A stretch of DNA of 64,000 nucleotides, taken from positions 62,001 through 126,000 of the forward strand of contig NZ_CANMTQ010000007.1 in NCBI RefSeq assembly GCF_947500835.1, written 5' to 3'. Below the pieces are notes generated by a model, which saw only the letters and a program-made list of their open reading frames with translations, was not told the origin of the DNA and ran no database searches. Shown here one piece after another: positions 54,996 to 63,984 of the stretch (positions are counted from its first letter, which is position 1; each line of letters starts with the position of its first letter). The position numbers and the translations under genes are program-made. The DNA is from an uncultured Halomonas sp. GTDB lineage: Bacteria; Pseudomonadota; Gammaproteobacteria; Pseudomonadales; Halomonadaceae.

Positions 54996-56123
54996 ATGAT
55001 TCAACGCCACGGTTATCGCGCTTTCATCCTGCATTCGCTGCTGGCATTGCTGTTGACGCTGTTCGCGGGTCAAACGGCCCAGGCCGAACGCCTGCGCGAC
55101 CTGGCCTCTTTCGTCGGTGTGCGGGACAACGCCCTGGTAGGCTATGGCCTGGTGGTGGGGCTCGACGGTAGCGGCGACCAGACCACCCAGGCGCCGTTCA
55201 CCACCCAGAGTCTGACCAACCTGCTTTCCCAGCTGGGTATTACCGTGCCGCCGGGCACCAACATGCAGCTCAAGAACATTGCAGCGGTGATGGTCACCGC
55301 GGAGTTGCCGCCCTTCGCTCGCCAGGGTCAGAAGATCGACGTGGTGGTCTCTTCCGTCGCCAACTCGCGCAGTCTGCGCGGGGGTACCTTGTTGCTGTCA
55401 CCCCTCAAGGGCGCGGATGGCCGTATCTATGCCATGGCCCAGGGCAACGTGCTGGTGGGCGGTGTGGGTGCCGAAGCCGGCGGCAGCAGCGTACAGATCA
55501 ATCATCAGGCGGCAGGACGTATCACCAACGGCGCCACGGTGGAAATGGAAGTGCCCCTGGTGCTCGGCGCCGATGGCACCCTGGATCTGCAGCTCGATAC
55601 CTTTGACTTCGATACCGCTCAACGCGCCGTTACCGCGATCAACAATGAATTCGGCGCCCCGGTGGCGTCCGCATTGGATGGCCGGGTCATTCGATTGAAT
55701 GCGCCCATCAACAGCAACGATCAGGTGCGCTTCATGGCCCGGGTGCAGAACGTGGACCTGGCCCTGGGCGAAGGACCGGCGAAAGTCATCATCAATTCCC
55801 GTACCGGCTCCGTGGTGCTGACCAGTGCGGTGACCCTGAACCGGGCCGCGGTGGCCCACGGCAATCTGTCGATCACCATCGACTCCAACCCCCAGGTCAG
55901 CCAGCCCAATCCCTTCGGTGGCGGCGACACCGTAGTAGTGCCAAACGCGGACATCAGCGTGGCCCAGGAAGGCGGCGCCCTGCAGCTGCTGCAGACCAGC
56001 GCGGATCTGGCGGAAGTGGTCAGCGCTCTCAACGCACTCGGCGCCACCCCCCAGGATCTGATGTCGATTCTGCAGGCGCTGCAGGCGTCGGGCTCACTGC
56101 GTGCTGAACTGGAGATCATCTAA
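54996..56123 (+). CDS. flgI: FlgI, P-ring protein
   Basis: The 375-residue precursor has a signal peptide with core [15 protein letters not shown], cleaved after TAQA. The mature part starts [15 protein letters not shown] and carries the family core [17 protein letters not shown] and [13 protein letters not shown]. It forms the periplasmic P ring, helped by FlgA. Starts at 54975, 54990 and 54996 are possible; 54996 has AGG 9 nt upstream. Its TAA shares a base with the flgJ ATG (TAATG). Confidence 0.94.
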   Translation: MIQRHGYRAFILHSLLALLLTLFAGQTAQAERLRDLASFVGVRDNALVGYGLVVGLDGSGDQTTQAPFTTQSLTNLLSQLGITVPPGTNMQLKNIAAVMVTAELPPFARQGQKIDVVVSSVANSRSLRGGTLLLSPLKGADGRIYAMAQGNVLVGGVGAEAGGSSVQINHQAAGRITNGATVEMEVPLVLGADGTLDLQLDTFDFDTAQRAVTAINNEFGAPVASALDGRVIRLNAPINSNDQVRFMARVQNVDLALGEGPAKVIINSRTGSVVLTSAVTLNRAAVAHGNLSITIDSNPQVSQPNPFGGGDTVVVPNADISVAQEGGALQLLQTSADLAEVVSALNALGATPQDLMSILQALQASGSLRAELEII

Positions 56124-57166
56124 TGAGTGCCGGCGATATCAGCAGTCAATTCGCCCTCGATCTGCAAGGGCTGCAGCGACTCAAGCACACCGCCAGTCGC
56201 GCACCCGGGGAAGGCCTCGAGGCAGCGGCGAAGCAGTTCGAGTCGGTCTTTCTGCAGATGATGCTCAAGAGCATGCGGGAAGCGATTCCGGAATCCGGCC
56301 TGATGGACAGTCAGCAGACGAAGTTCTATACCGAAATGCTCGACAAGCAGTGGGCACAGCATCTATCCGGGCAGGGCGTCGGTCTTGCGGAACAGTTGAT
56401 CAATCAGCTTGAAGGGCGCGGTCTGGTGCCTAAGGCTTCCAGCGTCAGCGAGAACCTGATCGCCGGCATTCCTCGCGGCACGCCGCGGCTGCTGCATGGC
56501 GGGCTAAACAGTGGGCTAGATAGCGATCCGGTCAGCGCTGCAGACAAGACAACCAGCGCAGCGCCTGCCCAAGTGACAGTCGATGCGCCGGTGCGACTGG
56601 CGGATGAGCTGGATTTGAGACCACGAAATCCAGCGGTCACGTCACCGGTCGGATCTGATTCCGAGCCGCTACGTGAGCGGCCGGATCATGTGGCCCAGTT
56701 CCTCAATAAACTCGAAGGCCCCGCAGAGCGCGCCAGTCGCACCACCGGCGTGCCTGCCAAGCTTATCCTGGCCCAAGCCGCATTGGAAACCGGCTGGGGG
56801 CGTCATGAAATTCCAGACGCCAGTGGCGGTAATAGCCACAACCTGTTCGGCATCAAGGCCGGCAGCCGCTGGCAGGGCGATACCACGGATATCACCACCA
56901 CGGAATACAGAAATGGACGCCCAGTGCAGCAGGTGGATCGCTTCCGGGTCTATGGCTCCTTTGAAGACGCCTTTACCGATTACGCTCGCCTGATCGGCGA
57001 CAACCCGCGCTATAGCGGGGTAGTCACCGCCCCGGATGCAGCGTCCGCGGCCCGGGCGCTACAGAGCAGCGGCTATGCCACGGACCCGGCTTACGCCAAT
57101 AAGCTGATCGCGGTGATGGATAGCTTTGGTTCGCCAAGGCAGTCCGCCTCATTGAGTGCTTTTTAA
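56123..57166 (+). CDS. flgJ: FlgJ, rod cap with peptidoglycan hydrolase domain
   Basis: The 347-residue protein has an N-terminal rod-capping domain (residues ~1-95, FLQMMLKSMREAIPESG), a variable linker (~100-190) and a C-terminal GH73 muramidase/glucosaminidase domain with catalytic E222 in LETGWGRHE, close to Salmonella E223, plus HNLFGIKAGSRWQG. It opens the wall for the rod. The dual-domain form is typical of beta- and gammaproteobacteria. It is translationally coupled to flgI. Confidence 0.95.
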   Translation: MSAGDISSQFALDLQGLQRLKHTASRAPGEGLEAAAKQFESVFLQMMLKSMREAIPESGLMDSQQTKFYTEMLDKQWAQHLSGQGVGLAEQLINQLEGRGLVPKASSVSENLIAGIPRGTPRLLHGGLNSGLDSDPVSAADKTTSAAPAQVTVDAPVRLADELDLRPRNPAVTSPVGSDSEPLRERPDHVAQFLNKLEGPAERASRTTGVPAKLILAQAALETGWGRHEIPDASGGNSHNLFGIKAGSRWQGDTTDITTTEYRNGRPVQQVDRFRVYGSFEDAFTDYARLIGDNPRYSGVVTAPDAASAARALQSSGYATDPAYANKLIAVMDSFGSPRQSASLSAF

Positions 57167-57198
57167 GTAAGAAATGACGGGAAAATTGCATCTGAAGC

Positions 57199-57225
57199 TC
57201 AAGTCGAGACGATTCCCGCCGATAA
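57199..57225 (+). promoter_or_regulatory. FliA (sigma-28) promoter of flgK-flgL
   Basis: TCAAGTCG-N11-GCCGATAA has a perfect -10 (8/8), exact spacing and five of eight -35 matches to TAAAGTTT. It lies 30 bp upstream of the flgK ATG, so hook-filament junction genes are also made as late genes. Confidence 0.8.
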
Positions 57226-57255
57226 CCTTGATAATCGCCAACTCGGAACGGATCC

Positions 57256-59193
57256 ATGAGCCTCTTTTCCATCGGCCTTAGTGGCCTGAATACTGCCCAG
57301 ACTGCTTTGCAGACCGCCAGCAGCAACGTCACCAACGTCTTTACTCCTGGCTATAACCGCCAGTTGACCCTGATCGGGGAAAACACCTTTGGTGGCGGTG
57401 TGCAGGTCAACGACGTACAGCGCCAGTTCAACAAGTACGTCGCCACCCAGCTCAATGCAGCCACTGGCAACAGTGCCGCCCTGAATGCCTACTCCAATCA
57501 GGTCAGCCAGATCGATAACCTGCTGGCGGATCGGGATGCGGGTCTGGCGCCGCTGATGCAGAAGTTTTTCTCTTCGCTGGAAGATCTGGCCGGCGCCCCC
57601 TCGGACCCCGCGGCACGCCAAGGCGTGATCGGCACAGCGGATACTCTCACGGCTCAGTTTCGCTCCTTTGATAGCTATCTGGACGACATGCAGAGCGGCA
57701 TCAACGGCAACATTCGCGACGAAGTCACCCAGATCAACAACACCGCCAAACAGGTGGCCTCTCTCAATCGCGAAATCGCGCTTGCCAAGGCCAAGACCGG
57801 GGAGGCGCCCAATAGCCTGCTCAACCAGCGTGATCGTTTTGTCGCGGAGCTAAGCCAACGTATCGGCGTGGATCTGGTCAATCAGGATGGCGACAGCTAC
57901 AACCTGACCATCGGTAACGGCCAGCCCCTGGTGGCGGGTCGGCAGAGCTTCAGCCTGGAGGCGGTTACCTCGCCCCTGGATCCATCGCGTACCGTGGTGG
58001 CCTACCGGGATGCCGGCGGCAACCTGATGCAGCTCGATGAGTCGACCTTCGATAAGGGCACTCTCGGCGGCCTCATGACCTTCCGCCGAGAAACCCTGGA
58101 CAAGACCCAGAACCAGATTGGTCAGATGGCGCTGGCACTCGCTACCGAGTTCAATACACAGCACAAGCTGGGTCAGGATCTCGATGGCGACCAGGGCGAG
58201 GACTTCTTCAGCATCGGTTCGCCGCGGGTGCTGCCCCACGATGGTAATACTGGCAGCGGCGTGACCGTTGAAGTCGCTTTTGTGGACAGCCGTCAGGTCA
58301 GCACCAGCGACTATGATGTGCGCTTCGAAGGTGCCGGCTCAGCGGATATCGTCATTACCCGCCGTGCTTCCGATGAATCCTTTACGCTCACGCTGCCTGC
58401 CAAGGATGGTAACGGCGATCGTACGATAGCGTTCGAAGGACTTGAGTTCACCGTGAACGGTGATCCCGACGAAGGCGATCGCTTCCAGATACAGCCGACC
58501 CGGGATCTGGCCGGTTCGCTTGAAAACATGATCCGGGATACGTCCAGGATTGCGGCGGCGTCCCTGGTGCAAGTAGAGCCCGATAATGGAAATACGGGAT
58601 CGCTTGTGGTCGAGCGACTGAGCGCGAAACAAGGTGCCACGCTCTCGAATATGACGCTTGAGGTGAGTAACGTCACCGCCGGCGCGAACACCTATGCGTT
58701 AAATGGCTTCTCCAGCGGCATGGCGGTGTCGATCAACGGTGGAGCTCCTGTTGCCAATCCTGAGTCAGGCATCAATTTGACCGTGGGCGACAGGCTGGCG
58801 GTTGATGGTGTCAGCTTTACCTTGACCGGAAAGCCGGAAGATGGCGATACCCTGAACCTGAGCGAGATTGCCCAAGCCAGTGGCGACAACCGCAACGCCC
58901 TGATGTTACAGAGCATGCAGAGCCTCGATGTCGTAGGTGGCAAGGCAAGTATCAGCGAAGCCTACGCGTCCATCGTCAGCGATGTGGGTAACCGCACCAA
59001 CGTGGTCAAGGCGAATCTCTCGGCGCAGCAGGGGCTTGCAGAGCAGCTGACCGCTGTGCAGCAGTCCGAGTCCGGGGTGAACCTGGATGAAGAAGCCGCC
59101 AATCTTATTCGTTTTCAGAAGTATTACCAGGCTAATGCAAAGGTCATCGAGACCGGTGGCAACATGCTCGACGCCATCTTGAATTTACGTTGA
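57256..59193 (+). CDS. flgK: FlgK, hook-filament junction protein 1
   Basis: The 645-residue protein has the axial N terminus LFSIGLSGLNTAQTALQTAS and the C-terminal ANLIRFQKYYQANAKVIETG ending ILNLR. Between them (residues ~390-535) are two copies of a beta-rich motif, IAFEGLEFTVNGDPDEGD and LAVDGVSFTLTGKPEDGD, which also occurs once in FlgL. This makes it longer than the ~550-residue enterobacterial FlgK. FlgK joins hook to filament, with FlgN as export chaperone. Expressed from the FliA promoter just upstream. Confidence 0.95.
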   Translation: MSLFSIGLSGLNTAQTALQTASSNVTNVFTPGYNRQLTLIGENTFGGGVQVNDVQRQFNKYVATQLNAATGNSAALNAYSNQVSQIDNLLADRDAGLAPLMQKFFSSLEDLAGAPSDPAARQGVIGTADTLTAQFRSFDSYLDDMQSGINGNIRDEVTQINNTAKQVASLNREIALAKAKTGEAPNSLLNQRDRFVAELSQRIGVDLVNQDGDSYNLTIGNGQPLVAGRQSFSLEAVTSPLDPSRTVVAYRDAGGNLMQLDESTFDKGTLGGLMTFRRETLDKTQNQIGQMALALATEFNTQHKLGQDLDGDQGEDFFSIGSPRVLPHDGNTGSGVTVEVAFVDSRQVSTSDYDVRFEGAGSADIVITRRASDESFTLTLPAKDGNGDRTIAFEGLEFTVNGDPDEGDRFQIQPTRDLAGSLENMIRDTSRIAAASLVQVEPDNGNTGSLVVERLSAKQGATLSNMTLEVSNVTAGANTYALNGFSSGMAVSINGGAPVANPESGINLTVGDRLAVDGVSFTLTGKPEDGDTLNLSEIAQASGDNRNALMLQSMQSLDVVGGKASISEAYASIVSDVGNRTNVVKANLSAQQGLAEQLTAVQQSESGVNLDEEAANLIRFQKYYQANAKVIETGGNMLDAILNLR

Positions 59194-59217
59194 GTATCAT
59201 TTTTTTGAGGCGACACC

Positions 59218-60444
59218 ATGCGTATCAGTACCGTCACCATGTTCGAGTCCGGCTTGACGTCCATGAACAGTCAGCAGGGCAAGTTGATGCATGTCGAGCA
59301 GCAGCTCGCCAGCGGGCGTCGGGTGGTCAACCCCTCCGACGACCCTCAGGCGGCGTCCCGGGCCGTGGGCGTATCCCAGTCCCTGGCGGTCAGCCAGCAG
59401 TATGCGGATGCCCGCATCAGCGCGGGCAATGCCCTGGCTCAGGAAGAAAGCGTGCTCAACAGCGTCAGCGATGGCATTGCCAGCGCCAAGACCCTGATCA
59501 TCCAGGCCAGCAGCGACACGCTCAGCGATGCGGATCGCGCCTCCGTGGCGGCATCGCTCAAGGGCATCTACGAGAACCTTTTGGGCCTTGCCAATACCAC
59601 CAATGGCAACGGCACCTATCTGTTCGGCGGTTACAAGGACGACGCGCCGCCTTTCGTCAAAGAGAGCGGCGGAGTTGCCTACAAGGGTGATCTTGGGGTG
59701 CGGGAGCAGCAGGTAGACTCCTCACGCAAGATGCCGGTAGGGGATAGCGGTAAGGCGATCTTCGAGAGCGTGCATAACGGCGCTGGGTACGTGGCGACGG
59801 CTGGCGCCAACAACGGTAGCGTGACCTTTACTGGCCCGGCTCGCGTGGATGCGGCGGATCCGGGCTATGGTGACGAGTATAAGATCAACTTCGCTGATCT
59901 CGACAGTGACGGTGTCGTTACCTACAGCATCGTTGATGGCAACGATGATCCGGTAGATATTGCCGGAGTTGCCCAGACCGATATGACATACACGCCCGGC
60001 GAGACACTCTCATTTGGTGGCTTGTCGATCACCCTCGAAGGCACACCTGCGGCGGGTGACACGATCACCATGGCCAAGGCGGAAGACAAAAGCATCTTCT
60101 CCACCCTGGAAAGCGTTATTGCGGCTCTGGATGCTCCGGCTGAAACAGATGCCCAAAAGGCTGCTCGTCGCAATACGATGTCCACGGTCAGCCGCGAACT
60201 CGACAATAGTCTCGACAATGTCCTCACCGTGCGGGCCTCGGTGGGTGCACGACTCAACGAGCTCGATGTGCTGGATTCCGTGGGTGGCAACCGCTCACTG
60301 AATTATGAATCGACCTTGTCGGACCTGGTGGATCTGGATTATGGCAGGGCGATCACCGACTACAAGATACGTCAGATTGGTCTGCAGGCGGCCCAGAAGG
60401 TATTCACCGAGATTCAAGGAATGTCATTGTTCGATCGCTTGTGA
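59218..60444 (+). CDS. flgL: FlgL, hook-filament junction protein 3
   Basis: The 408-residue protein has the flagellin-like N terminus MRISTVTMFESGLTSMNSQ and VEQQLASGRRVVNPSDDPQA, and the C-terminal DLDYGRAITDYKIRQIGLQA. The middle contains the motif LSFGGLSITLEGTPAAGD, shared with FlgK. It lies 24 bp after flgK and ends before a strong terminator. Flagellin itself is not in the window. Confidence 0.95.
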   Translation: MRISTVTMFESGLTSMNSQQGKLMHVEQQLASGRRVVNPSDDPQAASRAVGVSQSLAVSQQYADARISAGNALAQEESVLNSVSDGIASAKTLIIQASSDTLSDADRASVAASLKGIYENLLGLANTTNGNGTYLFGGYKDDAPPFVKESGGVAYKGDLGVREQQVDSSRKMPVGDSGKAIFESVHNGAGYVATAGANNGSVTFTGPARVDAADPGYGDEYKINFADLDSDGVVTYSIVDGNDDPVDIAGVAQTDMTYTPGETLSFGGLSITLEGTPAAGDTITMAKAEDKSIFSTLESVIAALDAPAETDAQKAARRNTMSTVSRELDNSLDNVLTVRASVGARLNELDVLDSVGGNRSLNYESTLSDLVDLDYGRAITDYKIRQIGLQAAQKVFTEIQGMSLFDRL

Positions 60445-60475
60445 TCGATCGACCATAAAAGCATTCACCCTTTTA

Positions 60476-60514
60476 ATGTCAGCCGGTTAAGCAGTCCGGC
60501 TGGCATTTTTTATT
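60476..60514 (+). terminator. Rho-independent terminator after flgL
   Basis: ATGTCAGCCGG pairs with CCGGCTGGCAT (one G-T wobble) around a 9-nt loop, followed by TTTTTTATT. It ends the flgB-flgL transcription unit. Confidence 0.88.
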
Positions 60515-60568
60515 GAAATGTAGCCAAATCCATGGGTAACCAGCCACAACAATACTCATGGAGACCTC

Positions 60569-61843
60569 ATGAAGCCCGAAACGATAGCACTGCATCATGG
60601 CTATACCGCCGACAATCAACATGCGGTGGCGGTGCCCATTCATCAGACCACCTCTTTTTCCTTCGACAATGCCCAGCATGCGGCGGATCTTTTCGATCTC
60701 AAGGTCGAGGGCAATATCTATTCCCGCATCATGAACCCGACCTGCGCGGTGCTGGAGCAGCGTATCGCCGCCCTTGAAGGCGGTATCGCGGGGCTGGCGA
60801 TGGCTTCTGGCATGGCGGCGATCACCGCGGCCATTCAGACCGTCGCCGAGACCGGTGACAACATCGTCTCCATCAGCGAGCTCTATGGCGGTACCTACAA
60901 TCTGTTTGCCCACACCTTTCCGCGCCAGGGCATTCAGGTGCGCTTCGCCGACAAGAACGATATCGCTGGCATCGAATCGCTGATCGACGAGCGCACCAAG
61001 GCAGTGTTCTGCGAAAGTATCGGTAACCCGTCCGGCGGCGTGGTAGACATTGCCGCGTTGGCGGAGGCGGCCCATCGCCACGGGGTACCGCTGATGGTGG
61101 ACAATACCGTGGGCACGCCATTTTTGTGCCGCCCCATCGAACACGGTGCGGATGTCGTCATTCACTCGGCGACCAAGTATATCGGCGGTCATGGCACCAC
61201 CGTGGGCGGGGTAATCGTGGATTCCGGCAAGTTCCCCTGGGCGGATCACGCCGAGCGGTTTGCGCTGCTCAACGAGCCGGATGTCTCCTATCACGGCATC
61301 AGCTATACAAAAGATGTAGGCGATGCCGCCTTCATTGCCCGGGCGCGGGTGGTGCCGCTACGTAACATGGGAGCGGCACTGTCTGCTCAGGCTGCCTGGC
61401 AGCTGCTTCAGGGGCTCGAGACCCTGGCACTGCGTATCGAGCGTATCAGCGAGAACACCCTCAAGGTGGCCCGCTATCTGGAAGAGCACCCGCAGGTCAA
61501 CTGGGTGAATTACGCCGGGCTTGAAAGCCACAAGGATCACGCCCTGGCCCAGCGCTACATGAACGGTCACGCCTCGGGCATCCTGAGCTTCGGTATTCAA
61601 GGCGGTCTGGAGGCGGGAGCGAAATTCTACGACGCGCTCAAGCTGATTCTGCGACTGGTCAATATCGGCGATGCCAAGACCTGTTCCTCGATCCCCGCGG
61701 CCACCACCCATCGTCAGCTCAACGAAAAAGAGCTCGAGTCTGCTGGTGTCAGCCCGGACATGGTGCGGTTATCAATTGGCATTGAGCATATCGACGATAT
61801 CATTGCCGATCTCGATCAGGCCATGGCGGCTTCGCAAGGCTGA
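60569..61843 (+). CDS. metY: O-acetylhomoserine sulfhydrylase (PLP enzyme)
   Basis: The 424-residue Cys/Met-metabolism PLP enzyme makes homocysteine from O-acetylhomoserine and sulfide. The PLP lysine is in HSATKYIGGHGTTVGG; other marks are YSRIMNPTCAVLEQRIAALE and VDNTVGTPFLCRPIEHGADV. The length near 425 and the insert around ISYTKDVGDAAF fit MetY rather than the shorter MetB/MetZ. GGAG precedes the ATG. No SAM-type riboswitch fits in the 54-bp leader after the flgL terminator. Its neighbours are unrelated. Confidence 0.9.
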   Translation: MKPETIALHHGYTADNQHAVAVPIHQTTSFSFDNAQHAADLFDLKVEGNIYSRIMNPTCAVLEQRIAALEGGIAGLAMASGMAAITAAIQTVAETGDNIVSISELYGGTYNLFAHTFPRQGIQVRFADKNDIAGIESLIDERTKAVFCESIGNPSGGVVDIAALAEAAHRHGVPLMVDNTVGTPFLCRPIEHGADVVIHSATKYIGGHGTTVGGVIVDSGKFPWADHAERFALLNEPDVSYHGISYTKDVGDAAFIARARVVPLRNMGAALSAQAAWQLLQGLETLALRIERISENTLKVARYLEEHPQVNWVNYAGLESHKDHALAQRYMNGHASGILSFGIQGGLEAGAKFYDALKLILRLVNIGDAKTCSSIPAATTHRQLNEKELESAGVSPDMVRLSIGIEHIDDIIADLDQAMAASQG

Positions 61844-61929
61844 GTGCTGGGCAAGGGTATTTGAATTTCCGATGTTCATGCGGCCGGCATCGAATTTGCC
61901 AGTCTTGCAATCTTGATCGGTCTTCAGTT

Positions 61930-63114
61930 TCAAGGGGCGTTACGATATTCGTCTTGCAGGGAGATCAGCCAGTCAGCCATACCGCTGTCTTCTAACGTAT
62001 ACGCCCCTCGCCCCGATCGCCAGATGATGCCCTTTTCGCGTAGCGCTTCCAACGCAGCCTGAATGGACTGGGCTGTCGGTGTAATATCGCTCCCCAAGGC
62101 GCGCGCAATTCCCGCGATTTCTTGAATCGTCTTCTCGGCGAAGGGAGCCAAAGGACGCTGATCGATGCAACGGATTGCCATGATTTCGAGTACGGCCTTC
62201 TGAATGGTACTCAGCAAGGCATATTCCCCCTCATATTCAGCCCAAAAGCTGGCTTGTACATTTAAGGCGCCTTTTGCCAGAAGCTCGCCCAGATTTGGCG
62301 CTTGCCCAAGCTCCAGTGCTACCTGTCTCACGATTGTCCAGAGTAATTCCGGGCGGTGGCCAACAGTCCTGAAAGCTTCCATGACATCTTCTGTTCTGAA
62401 GCCATTGTCCGCTGCTAGACGGTCGTTGACATGAGCGGTAAAGGCCTTGACAAAATCCAGGCCGAGTAATGGAAAGGGGGTGATTTGGGCGCCAAAAAAC
62501 GGCTGTTTGCGGTTGAGCACCAACTGGGCAAGCTTGTCTCGACTAGAGCCGGTAAAGATCAGGCGCAACCTTGGCGTATCCGTGCCAAGAGTCATTGCAT
62601 CCCGTGCGGCCTTGAGTGCATACATGCTATTGATCCCCGCTGAGGTATCAAGCGCATGCTGTGCTTCATCGACAATCAACACGATCATTCGACCTGCCGC
62701 GGCGTACAGTAGCTGCAGCGCTTCTGTCAGAGTCGAGCCTTCGGGCAACTTGCCTGAGTTCGAGCTCCAACTGACCTCGATAGTCTGCAACAGACCAATC
62801 TGGTCAATTCCGGCGGTTCTCAACAACTTCTTGATCTGGCTTTCTTGAGCCTGAAGTGCCTGTACTATCGCGCTCTCGATTAACTGGCCTGGATCAATGA
62901 GCTGGTTTGCCCATAGGTCGACATAGACCGGTAGCCAATTTCGCTGTAAGCAAATTGGCATGAGATCGTTTTTCAAGAAGGTGCTTTTGCCGGTGCGTCT
63001 GGGTGCAGCAAGGAACAAGCCGGAGCTATAGTCTTCCAGCCCTTCACCGGAAAAACCGGCAACGATGGACGCAGCAAGCTCAGGACGATGAAAGACAAAT
63101 AGCGGGAGCGACAT
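61930..63114 (-). CDS. Orphan P-loop ATPase with C-terminal winged-helix-like region
   Basis: The 394-residue protein has a P-loop APRRTGKS at 37-44 and Walker B MIVLIVDE at 143-150, followed by a sensor-like LIFTGSSRDKLAQL. The last ~100 residues look like a winged helix (IQAALEALREKGIIWRSGRG). The fold resembles archaeal-type/STAND-related ATPases (PF01637-like) that occur as single genes in many proteobacteria, with no known role to my knowledge. No Shine-Dalgarno is visible; the upstream 65 bp are AT-rich with two TTTTATACT repeats (plus-strand reading). It separates metY from fliR inside a flagellar region and is probably acquired. Confidence 0.7.
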   Translation of the reverse strand: MSLPLFVFHRPELAASIVAGFSGEGLEDYSSGLFLAAPRRTGKSTFLKNDLMPICLQRNWLPVYVDLWANQLIDPGQLIESAIVQALQAQESQIKKLLRTAGIDQIGLLQTIEVSWSSNSGKLPEGSTLTEALQLLYAAAGRMIVLIVDEAQHALDTSAGINSMYALKAARDAMTLGTDTPRLRLIFTGSSRDKLAQLVLNRKQPFFGAQITPFPLLGLDFVKAFTAHVNDRLAADNGFRTEDVMEAFRTVGHRPELLWTIVRQVALELGQAPNLGELLAKGALNVQASFWAEYEGEYALLSTIQKAVLEIMAIRCIDQRPLAPFAEKTIQEIAGIARALGSDITPTAQSIQAALEALREKGIIWRSGRGAYTLEDSGMADWLISLQDEYRNAP

Positions 63115-63115
63115 G

Positions 63116-63153
63116 TTTTATACTCAATTATTAATTTCAGGATATTTTATACT
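63116..63153 (-). promoter_or_regulatory. AT-rich upstream region with direct repeat, orphan ATPase gene
   Basis: On the plus strand TTTTATACT occurs at 63116-63124 and 63145-63153, i.e. AGTATAAAA twice on the coding strand, 29 bp apart. One copy lies directly at the ATG. Each contains a -10-like TATAAA. The repeats could be promoter elements or an autoregulator site. Confidence 0.35.
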
Positions 63154-63191
63154 TAAAATAATAAAAGACTATAAATAGCGCTAGATAACGT

Positions 63192-63983
63192 TCAGCCAAG
63201 CGGCGCCATAACAGCGATCAACTCCTGCATGAACATGAAGCCGCGAGAGAACAGGCCTTCCAGATAGCGCCCCAGGTCCAGCATCAGCACCATCAGCAAA
63301 ATCAGCCCCACGGTGAGGGTCATCGGGAAGCCGATGGAGAAGATTGTCAACTGTGGCGCGGCGCGGTTGAGGATGCCAAGCGATAGATTGATCATCAAAA
63401 GCGAGGCCACCACCGGCAGCGAGAGCAGGAGCCCGGCGGAGAAGATGGTGCTGCCGTAGCGGGCCAGCAGTTCGAAGGCATCCGGGTTGAAGCCGCCCAT
63501 GCCGATGGGCAGTGTCGTGAAGGAGTTGGCCAGGATCTCGATCACGATCAGATGGCCGTTGAAGGCCAGCAGCATCAGCAGCGTGATCATATAAAGAAAG
63601 CGCGACAGCACCATGGTGTTCGCACCGGTATCCGGCGAGAAGAAGGTGGCGAAGGCCAGGCCCATCTGCAGACCGATGTACTCCCCGGCAGCCATGGCCA
63701 CCGCCAGCACGACCCGCATGACCAACCCGATCGCCACGCCTATCAGCATCTGCTCCACCATGATGCCCAGGCTCGCCCAGGAAACGATGGGTACCATGGG
63801 CAAGGGCGGCAGGGTCGGTGAGATCACGATGGCTAGCGCCAAGGCCAGACCGATCTTGGCCTGGCGTGGCACGCTGGAATGGCCCCAGAGCGGGGCGGCC
63901 ATGAGAAAGGCGGTCAGACGCACGAAAGGCCAGAAAAAGGCGACAAGCCAGCCCTGGAGCTGATCGAAGGTGACCTCGACCAT
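63192..63983 (-). CDS. fliR: FliR, flagellar export gate protein
   Basis: The 263-residue inner-membrane protein has about six to seven hydrophobic segments and FliR-type stretches: FFWPFVRLTAFLMAAPLWG near the N terminus, GLALALAIVISPTLPPLP and LMINLSLGILNRAAPQLTIF. It is part of the FliPQR export gate of the flagellar type III system. It starts 1 bp after the stop of the upstream frame (probable fliQ) and points toward the flg cluster. Confidence 0.94.
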   Translation of the reverse strand: MVEVTFDQLQGWLVAFFWPFVRLTAFLMAAPLWGHSSVPRQAKIGLALALAIVISPTLPPLPMVPIVSWASLGIMVEQMLIGVAIGLVMRVVLAVAMAAGEYIGLQMGLAFATFFSPDTGANTMVLSRFLYMITLLMLLAFNGHLIVIEILANSFTTLPIGMGGFNPDAFELLARYGSTIFSAGLLLSLPVVASLLMINLSLGILNRAAPQLTIFSIGFPMTLTVGLILLMVLMLDLGRYLEGLFSRGFMFMQELIAVMAPLG

Positions 63984-63984
63984 G

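Noticed and set aside
60515..60568. SAM riboswitch in front of metY
   Set aside because: Only 54 bp lie between the flgL terminator and the ATG, too short and without the expected stems.
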